Shown one piece after another: positions 57,801-64,000 of a DNA stretch of 64,000 nucleotides (position 1 is its first letter; every line of letters starts with the position of its first letter). A program made the translations under genes and the position numbers. The notes beneath the pieces were generated by a model, which saw only the letters and a list, made by a program, of their open reading frames with translations, searched no databases and had not been told where the DNA came from. This DNA is from Anticarsia gemmatalis (taxonomy: Eukaryota; Arthropoda; Insecta; Lepidoptera; Erebidae), in contig NC_134756.1 in assembly GCF_050436995.1 (NCBI RefSeq), positions 1,364,001-1,428,000 on the forward strand. Reading direction: 5' to 3'.

Positions 57801-58738
57801 GAACGAAATGAAAATCGACGGCCAAGACACACAGAACGAACCGCTAATATCAAGTGAATTCACTCTAGCTATAAAGCAAAAAGTATCTAACATATTTGAT
57901 ACTTGGGAAGCTAAACTCGTACCTTATTTAAGGAAGTATCTTGGACTGCCGAGTAGTAGGAAAATAAGTAGTTGTGAAGACGAAATTAAGAAGATTTTGG
58001 CTGGTTTCCTTGTCTACCATGATCTGCCAAAGAGTGGTTTGATGGATGTCGTAGGTAAGTTGTTTGTTTAACTACTAATATGTATTACAAAATGCGAGAG
58101 TTTGCAAGTATTTGTATGTTTTTTAACTCGTCAAACCAAAAACTACTGAATGGATTTTGATGTTTCACAAACACATGTGGTTTGCACTCTTGATTACTAT
58201 CATATGTGACTATTGGTCGAAGCTTGTTTCCCAGAGAATTTTATAAGTCATTATTTGGACTATGAACGAATGTCAGATATCTGCTAAATATAGCGATAGC
58301 AAATGTATCTGATATTAGCTGACCCGCGCAACTTCGCATGCGTCACATAAGAGAGAATGGGTTACATTTTTCCCCGTTTTTGTAACATTTCTTACTGGTA
58401 CTCTGCTCCTGTTGGTCGTAGCATGATGTTATATAGCCTATAACTTTCCTCTATAAATAGGCCTTAATAGGCTATCCAACAGTAAAAGATTTTTTCAATT
58501 CGCACTAGTAGTTCCTGAGATTAGCGCGTTCAAACAAACAAACAAACTCTTTACCTTTATAATATTAGTATAGATTAATTATCCAAGCGTGGTGAAATCA
58601 GGTCCTAATGTTTAATTTGTACTTATGAATTAAAACTGAAAATGCTCTTTTGCAGGTGAAGACGAATTGTCAGTGCTATTGCACTTGGACAACTTATCAG
58701 TGGAAGGTCAGAGTAAGGTGTGGGAACTGGTCAGATGA
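36837..58738 (+). CDS. ANAPC1: Anaphase-promoting complex subunit 1 (APC1), 25 exons
   Basis: Exons: 36837-36860, 37721-37919, 38390-38716, 39401-40758, 41331-41529, 41865-42025, 42587-43306, 43747-43900, 44877-45068, 45687-45843, 46613-46765, 49052-49271, 49821-49983, 50479-50658, 51175-51360, 51895-52113, 52644-52767, 53647-53848, 54228-54341, 54899-55032, 55792-55897, 56187-56329, 56829-57243, 57706-58054, 58656-58738. All junctions are GT-AG and in phase, giving 2093 codons plus stop. APC1 is the platform scaffold of the APC/C ubiquitin ligase, which targets cyclin B and securin. Start MIAASEPL-EFVPHGR matches the vertebrate APC1 N terminus. An N-terminal propeller (to about 750) includes YDWKLGTHSLWRIRR; a Ser-Pro-rich loop lies at 443-495. 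DDWEYLLNS and LHLVYEEMKLNTL mark the middle. Proteasome/cyclosome repeats (about 1250-1730) include GFLMGLGLNGHL, AAGLALGMLCAG, ATLALGLIYL and IIAGACFAMGLRFAG. The C-terminal part has YHLQAFRHLYVLAVE and DPRYWPI. Exon 12's acceptor is embedded in a tandem array. The Drosophila ortholog is shattered. Confidence 0.96.
37405..37510 (+). repeat. tRNA-like SINE head in APC1 intron 1
   Basis: CCTCTGGCACAATTGGTAGT (box A) and a degraded box B (TTTGATTCATAGGTTGG), followed by the TCACAGTGCTATAAG block typical of these heads. Confidence 0.55.
38750..38945 (+). repeat. Family F repeat in APC1 intron 3
   Basis: Contains GCCTTCGCGTGG, AAAATCGGTTGAGTAGTGTA, GACAGACAGACAGATAGAG and TTATAATATGAGTAG, words of the F family in degraded form. 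Confidence 0.5.
40157..40360 (+). other. Ser/Thr-Pro-rich loop of APC1 (inside exon 4)
   Basis: Encodes several S/T-P sites in a low-complexity stretch (for example GSPYQ, PSTPTM, VNSPMAN, GLSPHAS). In vertebrate APC1 the equivalent disordered loop is multiply phosphorylated by CDK in mitosis, which relieves a block on CDC20 loading. Position in the propeller and S/T-P density support equivalence; exact sites are not aligned. Confidence 0.6.
40895..41040 (-). repeat. SINE family B in APC1 intron 4
   Basis: Plus strand shows GAACGAGAGAGGGGTTAGGC, CATGCTGGCCAAG and ACTTTGCATGCCCTCAAGAA, the complement of the family B 3' region. Confidence 0.7.
41113..41315 (-). repeat. (GATTTT)-tailed retroposon in APC1 intron 4
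   Basis: Starts with the complement of the tail (AAAATCAAAATCAAATCATT) and contains TTGACACTTATGATAGTTGT. It ends 15 bp before the exon 5 acceptor. Confidence 0.8.
41590..41845 (+). repeat. Family C repeat plus short GTGATATTATGTATG tail in APC1 intron 5
   Basis: Blocks GGAATGATCGCGCCGAGGTT, GCTTAACCCAGACATCG and AAAAAAGCGTGATATTATGT. The exon 6 acceptor (CCCAG, 41861-41864) follows within about 20 bp of the repeat tail. Confidence 0.7.
43370..43555 (+). repeat. Family C repeat in APC1 intron 7
   Basis: GTTTAAGCCACCCGAAGGCC, AAGCACGGAGACTCCCAGTT and TATGGAATGGCTGCGCC match the family. Confidence 0.7.
44087..44614 (-). mobile_element. hAT-type element, deleted, in APC1 intron 8, exact 8 bp target duplication
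   Basis: 528 bp flanked by ATTACAAC on both sides (44079-44086 and 44615-44622). The ends are inverted repeats: TAGGGAATGCAATCCCGA left and TAGTGAATGCAATCCCGA (complement) right, one mismatch. Subterminal regions are dense in GGGATC/CGAGATC words. The interior keeps the end of a hAT transposase on the minus strand. The 8 bp duplication is diagnostic of hAT. Confidence 0.92.
44392..44508 (-). pseudogene. hAT transposase C-terminal dimerisation fragment
   Basis: Minus strand from 44508 reads SERAFSAAGYIAIDLRC, a stop codon, then LEDRTIDTLCLLRGYFQNAM. SER-FS-AG followed by R-L and L-LLR is the signature of the hAT C-terminal dimerisation domain. One in-frame stop and loss of the rest make it dead. 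Confidence 0.8.
45144..45390 (-). repeat. SINE family B (near full length) in APC1 intron 9
   Basis: Complement of the copy at 52231: plus strand shows GAGTCCACCACGCTGGCCAA, TTGGGGACTTTGCATGCCCT and GGGTTCGAACCTGCAATCAC (box B). Confidence 0.85.
45590..45645 (-). repeat. tRNA-like SINE head in APC1 intron 9
   Basis: ACTACCGACTGCGCCACGGA on the plus strand is a box A complement; box B is degraded. Confidence 0.5.
46268..46518 (+). repeat. Family E repeat in APC1 intron 10
   Basis: AGCTGACCCGCGCAACTTTG at the start, ATAATATTAGTATAGATTG at the end; about 90% similar by eye to the copies at 58315 and 59415. Confidence 0.8.
47030..47340 (+). other. GC-rich intronic block before the tandem array
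   Basis: Sharp rise in G+C from about 47045 inside APC1 intron 11, with GCGCGCGCTGCC, GGCGCCCGCGTGTGCACG and other CpG-rich words. No frame continues APC1 here. Confidence 0.5.
47371..49123 (+). repeat. Perfect 110 bp tandem array carrying 16 copies of the APC1 exon 12 splice acceptor and 5' exon end
   Basis: Fifteen complete 110 bp units (each starting GAGGCGGCAG) plus a 103 bp sixteenth. By eye all units are identical. Unit structure: GAGGCGGCAGTACAC, a TG run ending in GCAG, 61 nt of APC1 coding sequence (GGGCATGTGCACG to GAGGTGCCGCGC), then a GT run of 18 bases. Candidate acceptors end at 47401, 47511 and every 110 bp to 49051. Only the final copy continues into the rest of exon 12 in the correct frame. 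Confidence 0.95.
49624..49775. mobile_element. Inverted-repeat MITE, family P, in APC1 intron 12
   Basis: Ends GGGCTTGCTATACACATATT and the near complement AATATGTGTGCAGCAAGCCC-like stretch. The interior is rich in CCGAAT/ATTCGG. Related copies at 52963-53126 and 60014-60163. Confidence 0.65.
50100..50185 (-). repeat. SINE family B fragment in APC1 intron 13
   Basis: CATTGGGCAAGGGTCTCTTC and the following GTAATGAAGGAAGG match the family 3' end. Confidence 0.6.
50990..51110 (+). repeat. SINE family H fragment in APC1 intron 14
   Basis: TGCGCCTGATCTTTCACTGG and GAGTGTACCTGTGTACTGTG match 22790-22880 and 62690-62780. Confidence 0.65.
51395..51850. repeat. Dispersed repeat split by a LINE insertion, APC1 intron 15
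   Basis: Outer element: 51398-51506 begins ACTAGCGGACACGGCAAACG and resumes at 51769-51850 with TTTCACGAGAATCGGTCAAG. These are two halves of a common moth repeat, separated by the LINE piece. Confidence 0.65.
51507..51768 (-). mobile_element. 5'-truncated LINE reverse-transcriptase 3' fragment, nested, 9 bp target duplication
   Basis: Flanked by CTACTCAAT at 51498-51506 and 51769-51777. The minus strand encodes the end of a LINE ORF, including LKWDWAGHIIRMHPDRW, TEWTPEGRRRRGRPRKRW and, further on, an eroded PLPNNGTVQ (usually AQQWD-like). One stop codon interrupts it. The 5' truncation and duplication indicate target-primed reverse transcription. Confidence 0.85.
52231..52505 (+). repeat. 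SINE family B, full length, in APC1 intron 16
   Basis: tRNA head GTGATAGCCGAATGGTTTAA (box A) and GCAGGTTCGAACCCAAGGCA (box B), then GAAGGAAAACATCGTGATGA and CCCGCACTTGGCCAGCGAGG in the body. A Leu/Ser-tRNA-like head is plausible. Confidence 0.85.
52963..53126. mobile_element. Inverted-repeat MITE, family P, in APC1 intron 17
   Basis: AGGCTTACTACACACATAAT at one end and GAGTATGGGTGTAGAAAGCC at the other; shares GTACCGATCGGGTTCATCT with the 49624 copy. Confidence 0.7.
55343..55554. mobile_element. mariner-type MITE, copy 2, TA target duplication, in APC1 intron 20
   Basis: 212 bp between TA dinucleotides (55341-55342 and 55555-55556). Both ends read TTAGGTCGGGGAAAAAGTCT inward, and the inverted repeat continues through the TATAGTATGTATGAACTTG block. 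TA duplication and the TTAGGTC end fit Tc1/mariner. Confidence 0.9.
56084..56155 (+). repeat. SINE family A fragment in APC1 intron 21
   Basis: GGTCGTGGGTTCGATTCCCG (box B) and GTGTGATCTACAAATAGTTG; the 5' head is degraded. Confidence 0.65.
56440..56810 (+). repeat. Family C repeat followed by a (GATTTT)-tailed retroposon in APC1 intron 22
   Basis: 56440-56640 has GAGCGTCTCCGTGCTTCAGA and GGCGGCTTGAACAACTTTGA. 56645-56810 has AGAGTGGCCAGGAGTTACTT and ends ATGATTTGATTTTGATTT about 20 bp before the exon 23 acceptor. Confidence 0.75.
57420..57625 (+). repeat. Family C repeat in APC1 intron 23
   Basis: GATAGATGGGTGACCGCAAA, ACGTCGGTCCCGGTTGGTGT and GGCTTGAACAACTTTGACAC. A box-B-like GGTTCGATTCCCGATTCAGG at 57300 belongs to a separate SINE head. 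Confidence 0.7.
58315..58575 (+). repeat. Family E repeat in APC1 intron 24
   Basis: AGCTGACCCGCGCAACTTCG start, TTATAATATTAGTATAGATT end. Confidence 0.8.
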
Positions 58739-59065
58739 TCACGGCTGCCGACCAGCGGGTACGTGACGCGGTCCAAGTGTCGCGGGGACTGCGTGCACGA
58801 CTGGTGTTAGTGGACTAAGTGTGGGCAACGTGGACATAGTGTGGGCAACTTAGACATAGTGTGCGTAATGTGTGGGCAACGTAGGCTAAGTGTGGGCAAC
58901 GTGGGCAAAGTGTGGGCAACGTGGACGATGTGTGAACAAAGTGAGTGAATGTGCTGTGACAGTGATTTTATGGAATTCTGTGACAATTGGACCATAACAT
59001 ACTTGCAAAAAAAAGTTTTAAATATTGCAGATGTTAAAATAAAATATATTACCCTATCCTGTTAC
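58739..59065 (+). other. APC1 3' UTR with poly(A) signal
   Basis: AATAAA at 59038-59043 is the first good signal after the stop, giving a 3' UTR of about 320 nt that includes the minisatellite. Confidence 0.6.
58813..58935 (+). repeat. About 20 bp minisatellite in the APC1 3' UTR
   Basis: Roughly six imperfect copies of AAGTGTGGGCAACGTGGAC, one of them shortened. They lie 75 bp after the APC1 stop and before the poly(A) signal, so they are transcribed. Confidence 0.8.
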
Positions 59066-61540
59066 CTACATATTTTATCATTATCGATATAGCAGTAAGA
59101 ATGTTACAGCATTTTTAATCTTCAACAAAGATTGTTTTTTGCAAACCTGTGTACATAATTACAAAGGGTTTATCATTGCTATTTATAACATATACTCTTT
59201 ATAAAATAACATGCATAAATATTATCTCTGTATGTCTATAAGTCTGCCTACTCACATGAATATGTCTACGTGTTAACAGTCGCTTAAGAAATTTTGCGCA
59301 GATTATGTTTTCACTAAAAAAGTTGATTGTTAAGGCCGATTTTTTGCCTCAAAATAATTTTATTTTAAGAATAATTTGATCTTCTTGACAGATTTTCTGA
59401 ACATTATAATATAACTAGCTTACCCGCGCAACTTCGCTTGCGTCACATAAGAGAATCATAATTTTCCCCGTTTTTGTAACATTTTTCACTGGTACTCTGC
59501 TCCTATTGGTCGTAGCGTGATGATATATATAGCCTATAGCCTTCCTCGATAAATGGGCTATCTAACACTGAAAGAATTTTTCAAATCGGACCAGTAGTTC
59601 TCGATATTAGCGCGTTCAAACAAACAAGTAAACAAACAAACAAACTCTTCAGCTTTATAATATTAGTATAGATTTTTAAAAATACTGTTCCATTACTGGG
59701 CATTTCATTTTGTCTCCTTACACAACAAGGGAAGGATTTGGATACCTCATTTGTTTACTCAACGCTTCGATCGACTTGCATCGCCCTGTGATGCAATCTA
59801 ACCTTTATTTTCAATCGCATTGAAGACCCGTTGTATTATAAATTTATGTGTACAAGTCGCCAGAGTTTAAAATCGTTTAGGGAAGGATTTTTGAGCCTCC
59901 GTACATTTTTATATAATGTATATCTGTTAAGAAGTCAAGATTATATCTCAAATAAAATAATTTTGATGGGAAAATAGACCTTTTATTGCTTGCCTTATTA
60001 ATAAATGTGGAGTAAGGTTGTACATGTATTCGGTTCGGTTCGGCTCGGCAATATTTATCGAATAACAAAATCACTTGTTCGGCTTGTACCTATCGGGTTT
60101 ATGCCGCTCGGCTAGGCCGAATAATGCCGAACAGAATATGAATGTAGTAATCTGCATTAAGCCGAGGCTTACTATAGTTTAGTTTTACTATAGTTGAAAT
60201 TGAAGCGCGGATTTTAATCGTTACATGTAAATCTAACAAAAGCTCAATCGCGCGGCGTAATTTTTAAGTTGTCTGTCGAACCCCTGAGAACCCCTAACCC
60301 CTGCTCTATATACTCTATATACCTACTAATATACTCCGCCGTTATTAGTAAGGCCGTAATTTAATAGTGAAGTGTTGTAAATAAATGTTACATTGTATTT
60401 GTTTGTTGTTAAGCTATTTTACGGCTATGATATTATAAGCAATGTGATTCAATAAATTTATAAACAATAGTTTTGTAGACTTATTTCGTTATTTGTTTAC
60501 CTCAAATTACTTATGGAATATCGACATGTCCAAAGATAAAATGAAACGCAGCTTAAGTATCTAACATATACATTTTAGTCGAGCAATATTTTAAATCATT
60601 TGAGAACTTAGTGAGATAAGTAGTTTTTGCGAATAAGGAAACAGAATTGCAATTCCGTCTAGTTTTATATAAAAGATAATGTGTTTGGGATTACCGTATT
60701 GTAGATTTCCTTGAAAGTAAGATGTAAGTACTGAAACATGCCTCGTGTGAACTTTGTTTTGAATGACTGATAACCTACAGTGTAGGTGAAATTAACTTAT
60801 ATCGTGTACACAATTATCATATTAGTTATAATTATCTTAAGATTTCACGTTTAGGAATTCCCAAACAAATAACGACTGTGACGAACGAACATATCTTAAG
60901 ATAACTATTTGCCTACATTGATAGATGTTTTGTTTAGTTATTTGACGCTATAATACTAGCTACTAGCTACCAAAATCTAGTAGTATAAGAAATGACAAAA
61001 AACTCACGAAAGCTTTTTTATTATATCTATGGGAGATTAAACTACCCACTACCTACGCTTTTTTTTCGTCAGGGAAACCCTTCGGGGTCTCTGTAAAGAG
61101 TCACCACCGGCTAGGTCCCCGCCGCGCTGGGACTGCGCGAACGGGATATGTGGTCTGCCGTGGAGCCCACCCTCTACCTACCCTAACGTTTTTGTATAGT
61201 ATAGGTATATTAGGGTCTATGCCACTAATTTCGACACCGGGCAGCTCAATGGGACTAGTGGGAATGATCCCCCCGTCAGTCCCATTAGTCCCATGATTTT
61301 TCACATTTTTCGTTCATTCACAACTTTCTTGGAAGTATTTAAATAGCTTACTGGAATCGCTTTGAAACTATAACAGTGGTTGGATTTTTTCCTTAGCTTG
61401 ATTGACAGCCCCACTGCTGGGATTGCCCAGGAATTTAAGCAAGTAAGTACCTAATATTCTTACAAATCCTTTAAAGACTAACAAACAAACAAAGAAAACG
61501 TATTTTATAACAATATTTTAAGTACTTATTCATAGTAGTA
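59066..61540. other. Intergenic DNA between APC1 and the protease gene
   Basis: 59415-59672 is a family E repeat (+). 60014-60163 is a degraded family P MITE (GTATTCGGTTCGGTTCGGCT). 61060-61300 is a GC-richer piece of unknown origin (CCCTTCGGGGTCTCTG, GGGACTAGTGGGAATGATCC). No gene recognised. Confidence 0.55.
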
Positions 61541-61575
61541 GATAGTGTAATTATTATTTCTCGTATCGTAATCAA

Positions 61576-61617
61576 TCAGTGTTTTAGATAATTCGATATC
61601 GGTAATTTGGTATAAGT
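61576..61617 (+). promoter_or_regulatory. Possible core promoter elements of the protease gene
   Basis: An arthropod initiator-like TCAGT at 61576-61580 and a TATAAGT at 61611-61617, about 50 bp before the ATG. Only one of the two can define the start; neither is certain. Confidence 0.35.
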
Positions 61618-61663
61618 ACGATGACATTGAACCTTGGCTAATAGTCTTCGGGCGTCATTTAAT

Positions 61664-64000
61664 ATGGAATACAAAACCGGACTTCTGGTGTTCACTCTCG
61701 TGGCTGGGTGCTTTGGTAAGTACCAACTTGCAATTATAATGGCCCATCGCTTAGCCTTTCTTCCAAACTATGTTGGAGTCGGCTTCCAGTCTCACCGAAT
61801 GCAGCTGAATACAAGAATTTTACATGGAGCGACTGCATATCTGACCTCCACAACCTAGTTTCCTGGGTAATAGCACGATACCCTTCGGTAAGACTGGTTG
61901 TCAGACTTTCAAGCTTCTGACTACTGTTAGCGATTGTCAAAGATGTTTGAAAATGACACCCGGGACCTACAATTTAACGTGCCTTCCGAAACACGGAGGA
62001 ACTCGATATGTATAAGATTGTCACCCATCCACAGAACAACCTCGGCAAGCGTTGCTTAACCTCAGAGATTGATCCGCGCGGCTCTTGTTAACTAAGCCTC
62101 CTCAATTCCTCCTTTTACGTCCCTTCAAGAACCGTTGAAAGAACTCACAGAAATACCACGTTTCTTCATGGTTTGACATTCTTCAGTGGATATTTAGTTT
62201 TAGCATACAAAGCTAACTTCTAAAATTCAGTGGTGACAGAAAAAGCATGTTATTAAAATAAATCAAGCACGCTTTTTTAAATAATTATCACCTTCCGCCA
62301 TGGTGGTAGATGCGGTGAAAGATTTCTCCGTGAAGAAAATTGACTGAGGGTTCTTTAAACAGTTCTTAAAGTAACGCAAAGAGAGATTGAGAGAGTTCAT
62401 GGTCCAACTTCTCTCTCACTCTAATAGAGAACCACCCAACAGTAAATGACTTCAAAAAAACATCTACTATGAATGGCTACGATCTTCTCTTAACTACCTG
62501 TTTTTAAATTGTTATTTTATTACCGACATTAATTAAAAATCATTTTCCTAATATAAATGAAAGTGGCAAGGTCCTTGTTTAAAAAGTCTTTTCTCAGTTA
62601 TTCCGGTAAGAATATCTAAGAAATTCCGGATTAAGGAAGTTGAGTTTGTAGACCTCCATACTTGGAGAGCATGTAAAGCCATCGGTCCTGCGCCTGACCT
62701 CTCACTGGTCGTGTCGTTTTAGCTATCCCACCGAGCTATGAGATTAAACGAAAAGAGAGTGTCCCTGTGTATTGTGCATATACTTGGACACTAAACAAAG
62801 TCTTGCATAGTTAGCTGGTTCCAGTGAAGCTGGGTGCCGTAGCCGTATATAAACCAGAAGGACACTATTGTAAATAATATAATTATACTATTTATACCAT
62901 AAAGCGTGTCTTGTTTTTGTTAGTTCGTTACGTAGGTGAATCAGTCGTTTGAACAACAATAGATATAACTGATTAAAACTTATCAACGGATTTATAAGCT
63001 TATAATAAAATTACTTGATTAATTCAATCTTATCTCACACGAGAAATATGAATTAATTTTATCTCTTAACAATCGTTTAGATTTCAGATTTTAATTCTTA
63101 TTAATCTAATTAATTACGTTAAGTCGTACCTACAACCGAATCAATTGATATACGATTTTTTAAGTGTTAATAATGTAACTAGCTCTTACCCGTGACTCCG
63201 TCCACGTAGAGAAACAAATTCATAAATAACAATACCAACCCAACCACTTTATTTTAAATCCAAATTTCTCTGTCTGTAACTTTCACGAATGAACATACTA
63301 CTATAATTTAGAATCAAACATACTTATCCAAAAAATTACCCTAAAAAGCGGTGATTATTCTTCTCACCACATATGATCGAAGCCGCGCTTTTCTGCTAGT
63401 TCAAAAAATAATCATTATTAACTTATGTATAAGGCAACTTAATGACATCACTGAAAAGTTACATTTTGGGTTGCGTGTTTCGGACGTAATTTAATTTTTT
63501 TTAGCTTAAGTTCAAGGTCGCCACCCTTGTCCCCCGGCCGCCATCTTAGAAAAAAGGATTTTGCCGCAAAATTATTCGGTACTTAACTATTCGTACTCAA
63601 ATGCTGCATTCTATTCTAGCCCTGCCAATGCCCGAAGATGACATGTCCATCTTCTTCGACCACACTGATGTGAACGCTCGCATCGTGGGTGGGACCCAGG
63701 CGGCGGTCGGCAGCCACCCCCACATGGTCGCCATGAGCACTGGTCTGCTAGTCAGGAGCTTCGTCTGCGGAGGCTCTCTCGTCACGCAAAGAACTGTCCT
63801 CACCGCCGCTCATTGTATCCAGGCTGTCTTCAGCTTTGGATCTCTTACTAGGTATGTTAAATTAAAATAGGTACACTATATATTTTGTATGGGCTTTAAA
63901 TGGCAGGGTAGACTACCAGTCAAATAAAGCTGATTTATGAAATGTCAAAAACAGTATAGATTTATGAGATCCGAGAATACGAGATCACATGGGACGAGAT
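61664..64000 (+). CDS. S1 family serine protease, first two exons (continues beyond the window)
   Basis: Exon 1 61664-61715 encodes a signal peptide ([17 protein letters not shown]). Exon 2 63620-63851 begins at the acceptor ATTCTAG in matching phase. It encodes a short acidic propeptide ([14 protein letters not shown]), an Arg-Ile activation site at NARIVGG, and the first half of a chymotrypsin fold with [17 protein letters not shown], including the catalytic His. The donor GTATGT follows at 63852. The Asp and Ser of the triad and the S1-pocket residue lie beyond the window, so trypsin and chymotrypsin specificity cannot be told apart. The EDDM-type propeptide and HPHMVAM stretch resemble moth midgut chymotrypsin-like digestive enzymes. 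The 1.9 kb intron holds family D (61742-62075), H (62680-62830) and F (63175-63400) repeats. Confidence 0.85.
61742..62075 (+). repeat. Family D repeat in protease intron 1
   Basis: TTGGAGTCGGCTTCCAGTCT and CGATACCCTTCGGTAAGACT; closest to the copy at 18140-18440. Confidence 0.7.
62680..62830 (+). repeat. SINE family H body in protease intron 1
   Basis: TCCTGCGCCTGACCTCTCAC, CCCACCGAGCTATGAGA and AAGTCTTGCATAGTT match the fuller copy at 22640-22910; the tRNA head is lost. Confidence 0.7.

Noticed and set aside
57718..58071. Stand-alone 117-codon gene
   Set aside because: It is APC1 exon 24 read from an internal Met into the following intron.

Overview
The window looks like nuclear DNA of a moth (Lepidoptera). 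The evidence is split genes with GT-AG introns, AT-rich intergenic DNA full of tRNA-headed SINEs, LINE tails and MITEs, a BEL/Pao retroelement, and a moth-gut-type S1 protease at the right edge. The protease and repeats suggest a noctuoid moth; this is inference, with no database search.

Layout. 1-8039: a BEL/Pao LTR element, cut by the window at its left end, with gag, protease, RT/RNase H, integrase and an envelope-like region in one frame; a ~490 bp retroposon breaks the envelope part. 8040-24254: no recognisable gene; SINE and LINE fragments, three TIR elements and one GC-rich patch (16125-16290). 24267-26604: a three-exon HMG-box gene, the ortholog of BBX/bobby sox. 31577-35011: a six-exon secreted lectin with two C-type lectin domains. 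36837-58738: a 25-exon gene for APC1 (ANAPC1; Drosophila shattered), the largest scaffold subunit of the anaphase-promoting complex. I followed it exon by exon and all splice phases close to 2093 codons plus stop. 61664-64000 (open): the first two exons of an S1 serine protease.

The most unusual object is inside APC1. The 3' splice site and first 61 nt of exon 12 sit in a perfect 110 bp tandem array (47371-49123) of 15 full units plus one partial, giving sixteen identical candidate acceptors, each preceded by a TG run instead of a pyrimidine tract. Because 110 is not a multiple of 3 and each internal unit carries TGA in one frame, only the last acceptor keeps the APC1 frame if the rest of the array is read through. 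It is either a real coding/splice-site minisatellite or an assembly artefact.

The host genes are independent: a transcription factor, an immune-type lectin, a cell-cycle scaffold and a digestive-type protease. They share orientation (+) but no operon-like logic. Mobile DNA fills the introns, including a hAT derivative with an exact 8 bp target duplication, a mariner-type MITE and a nested LINE fragment.
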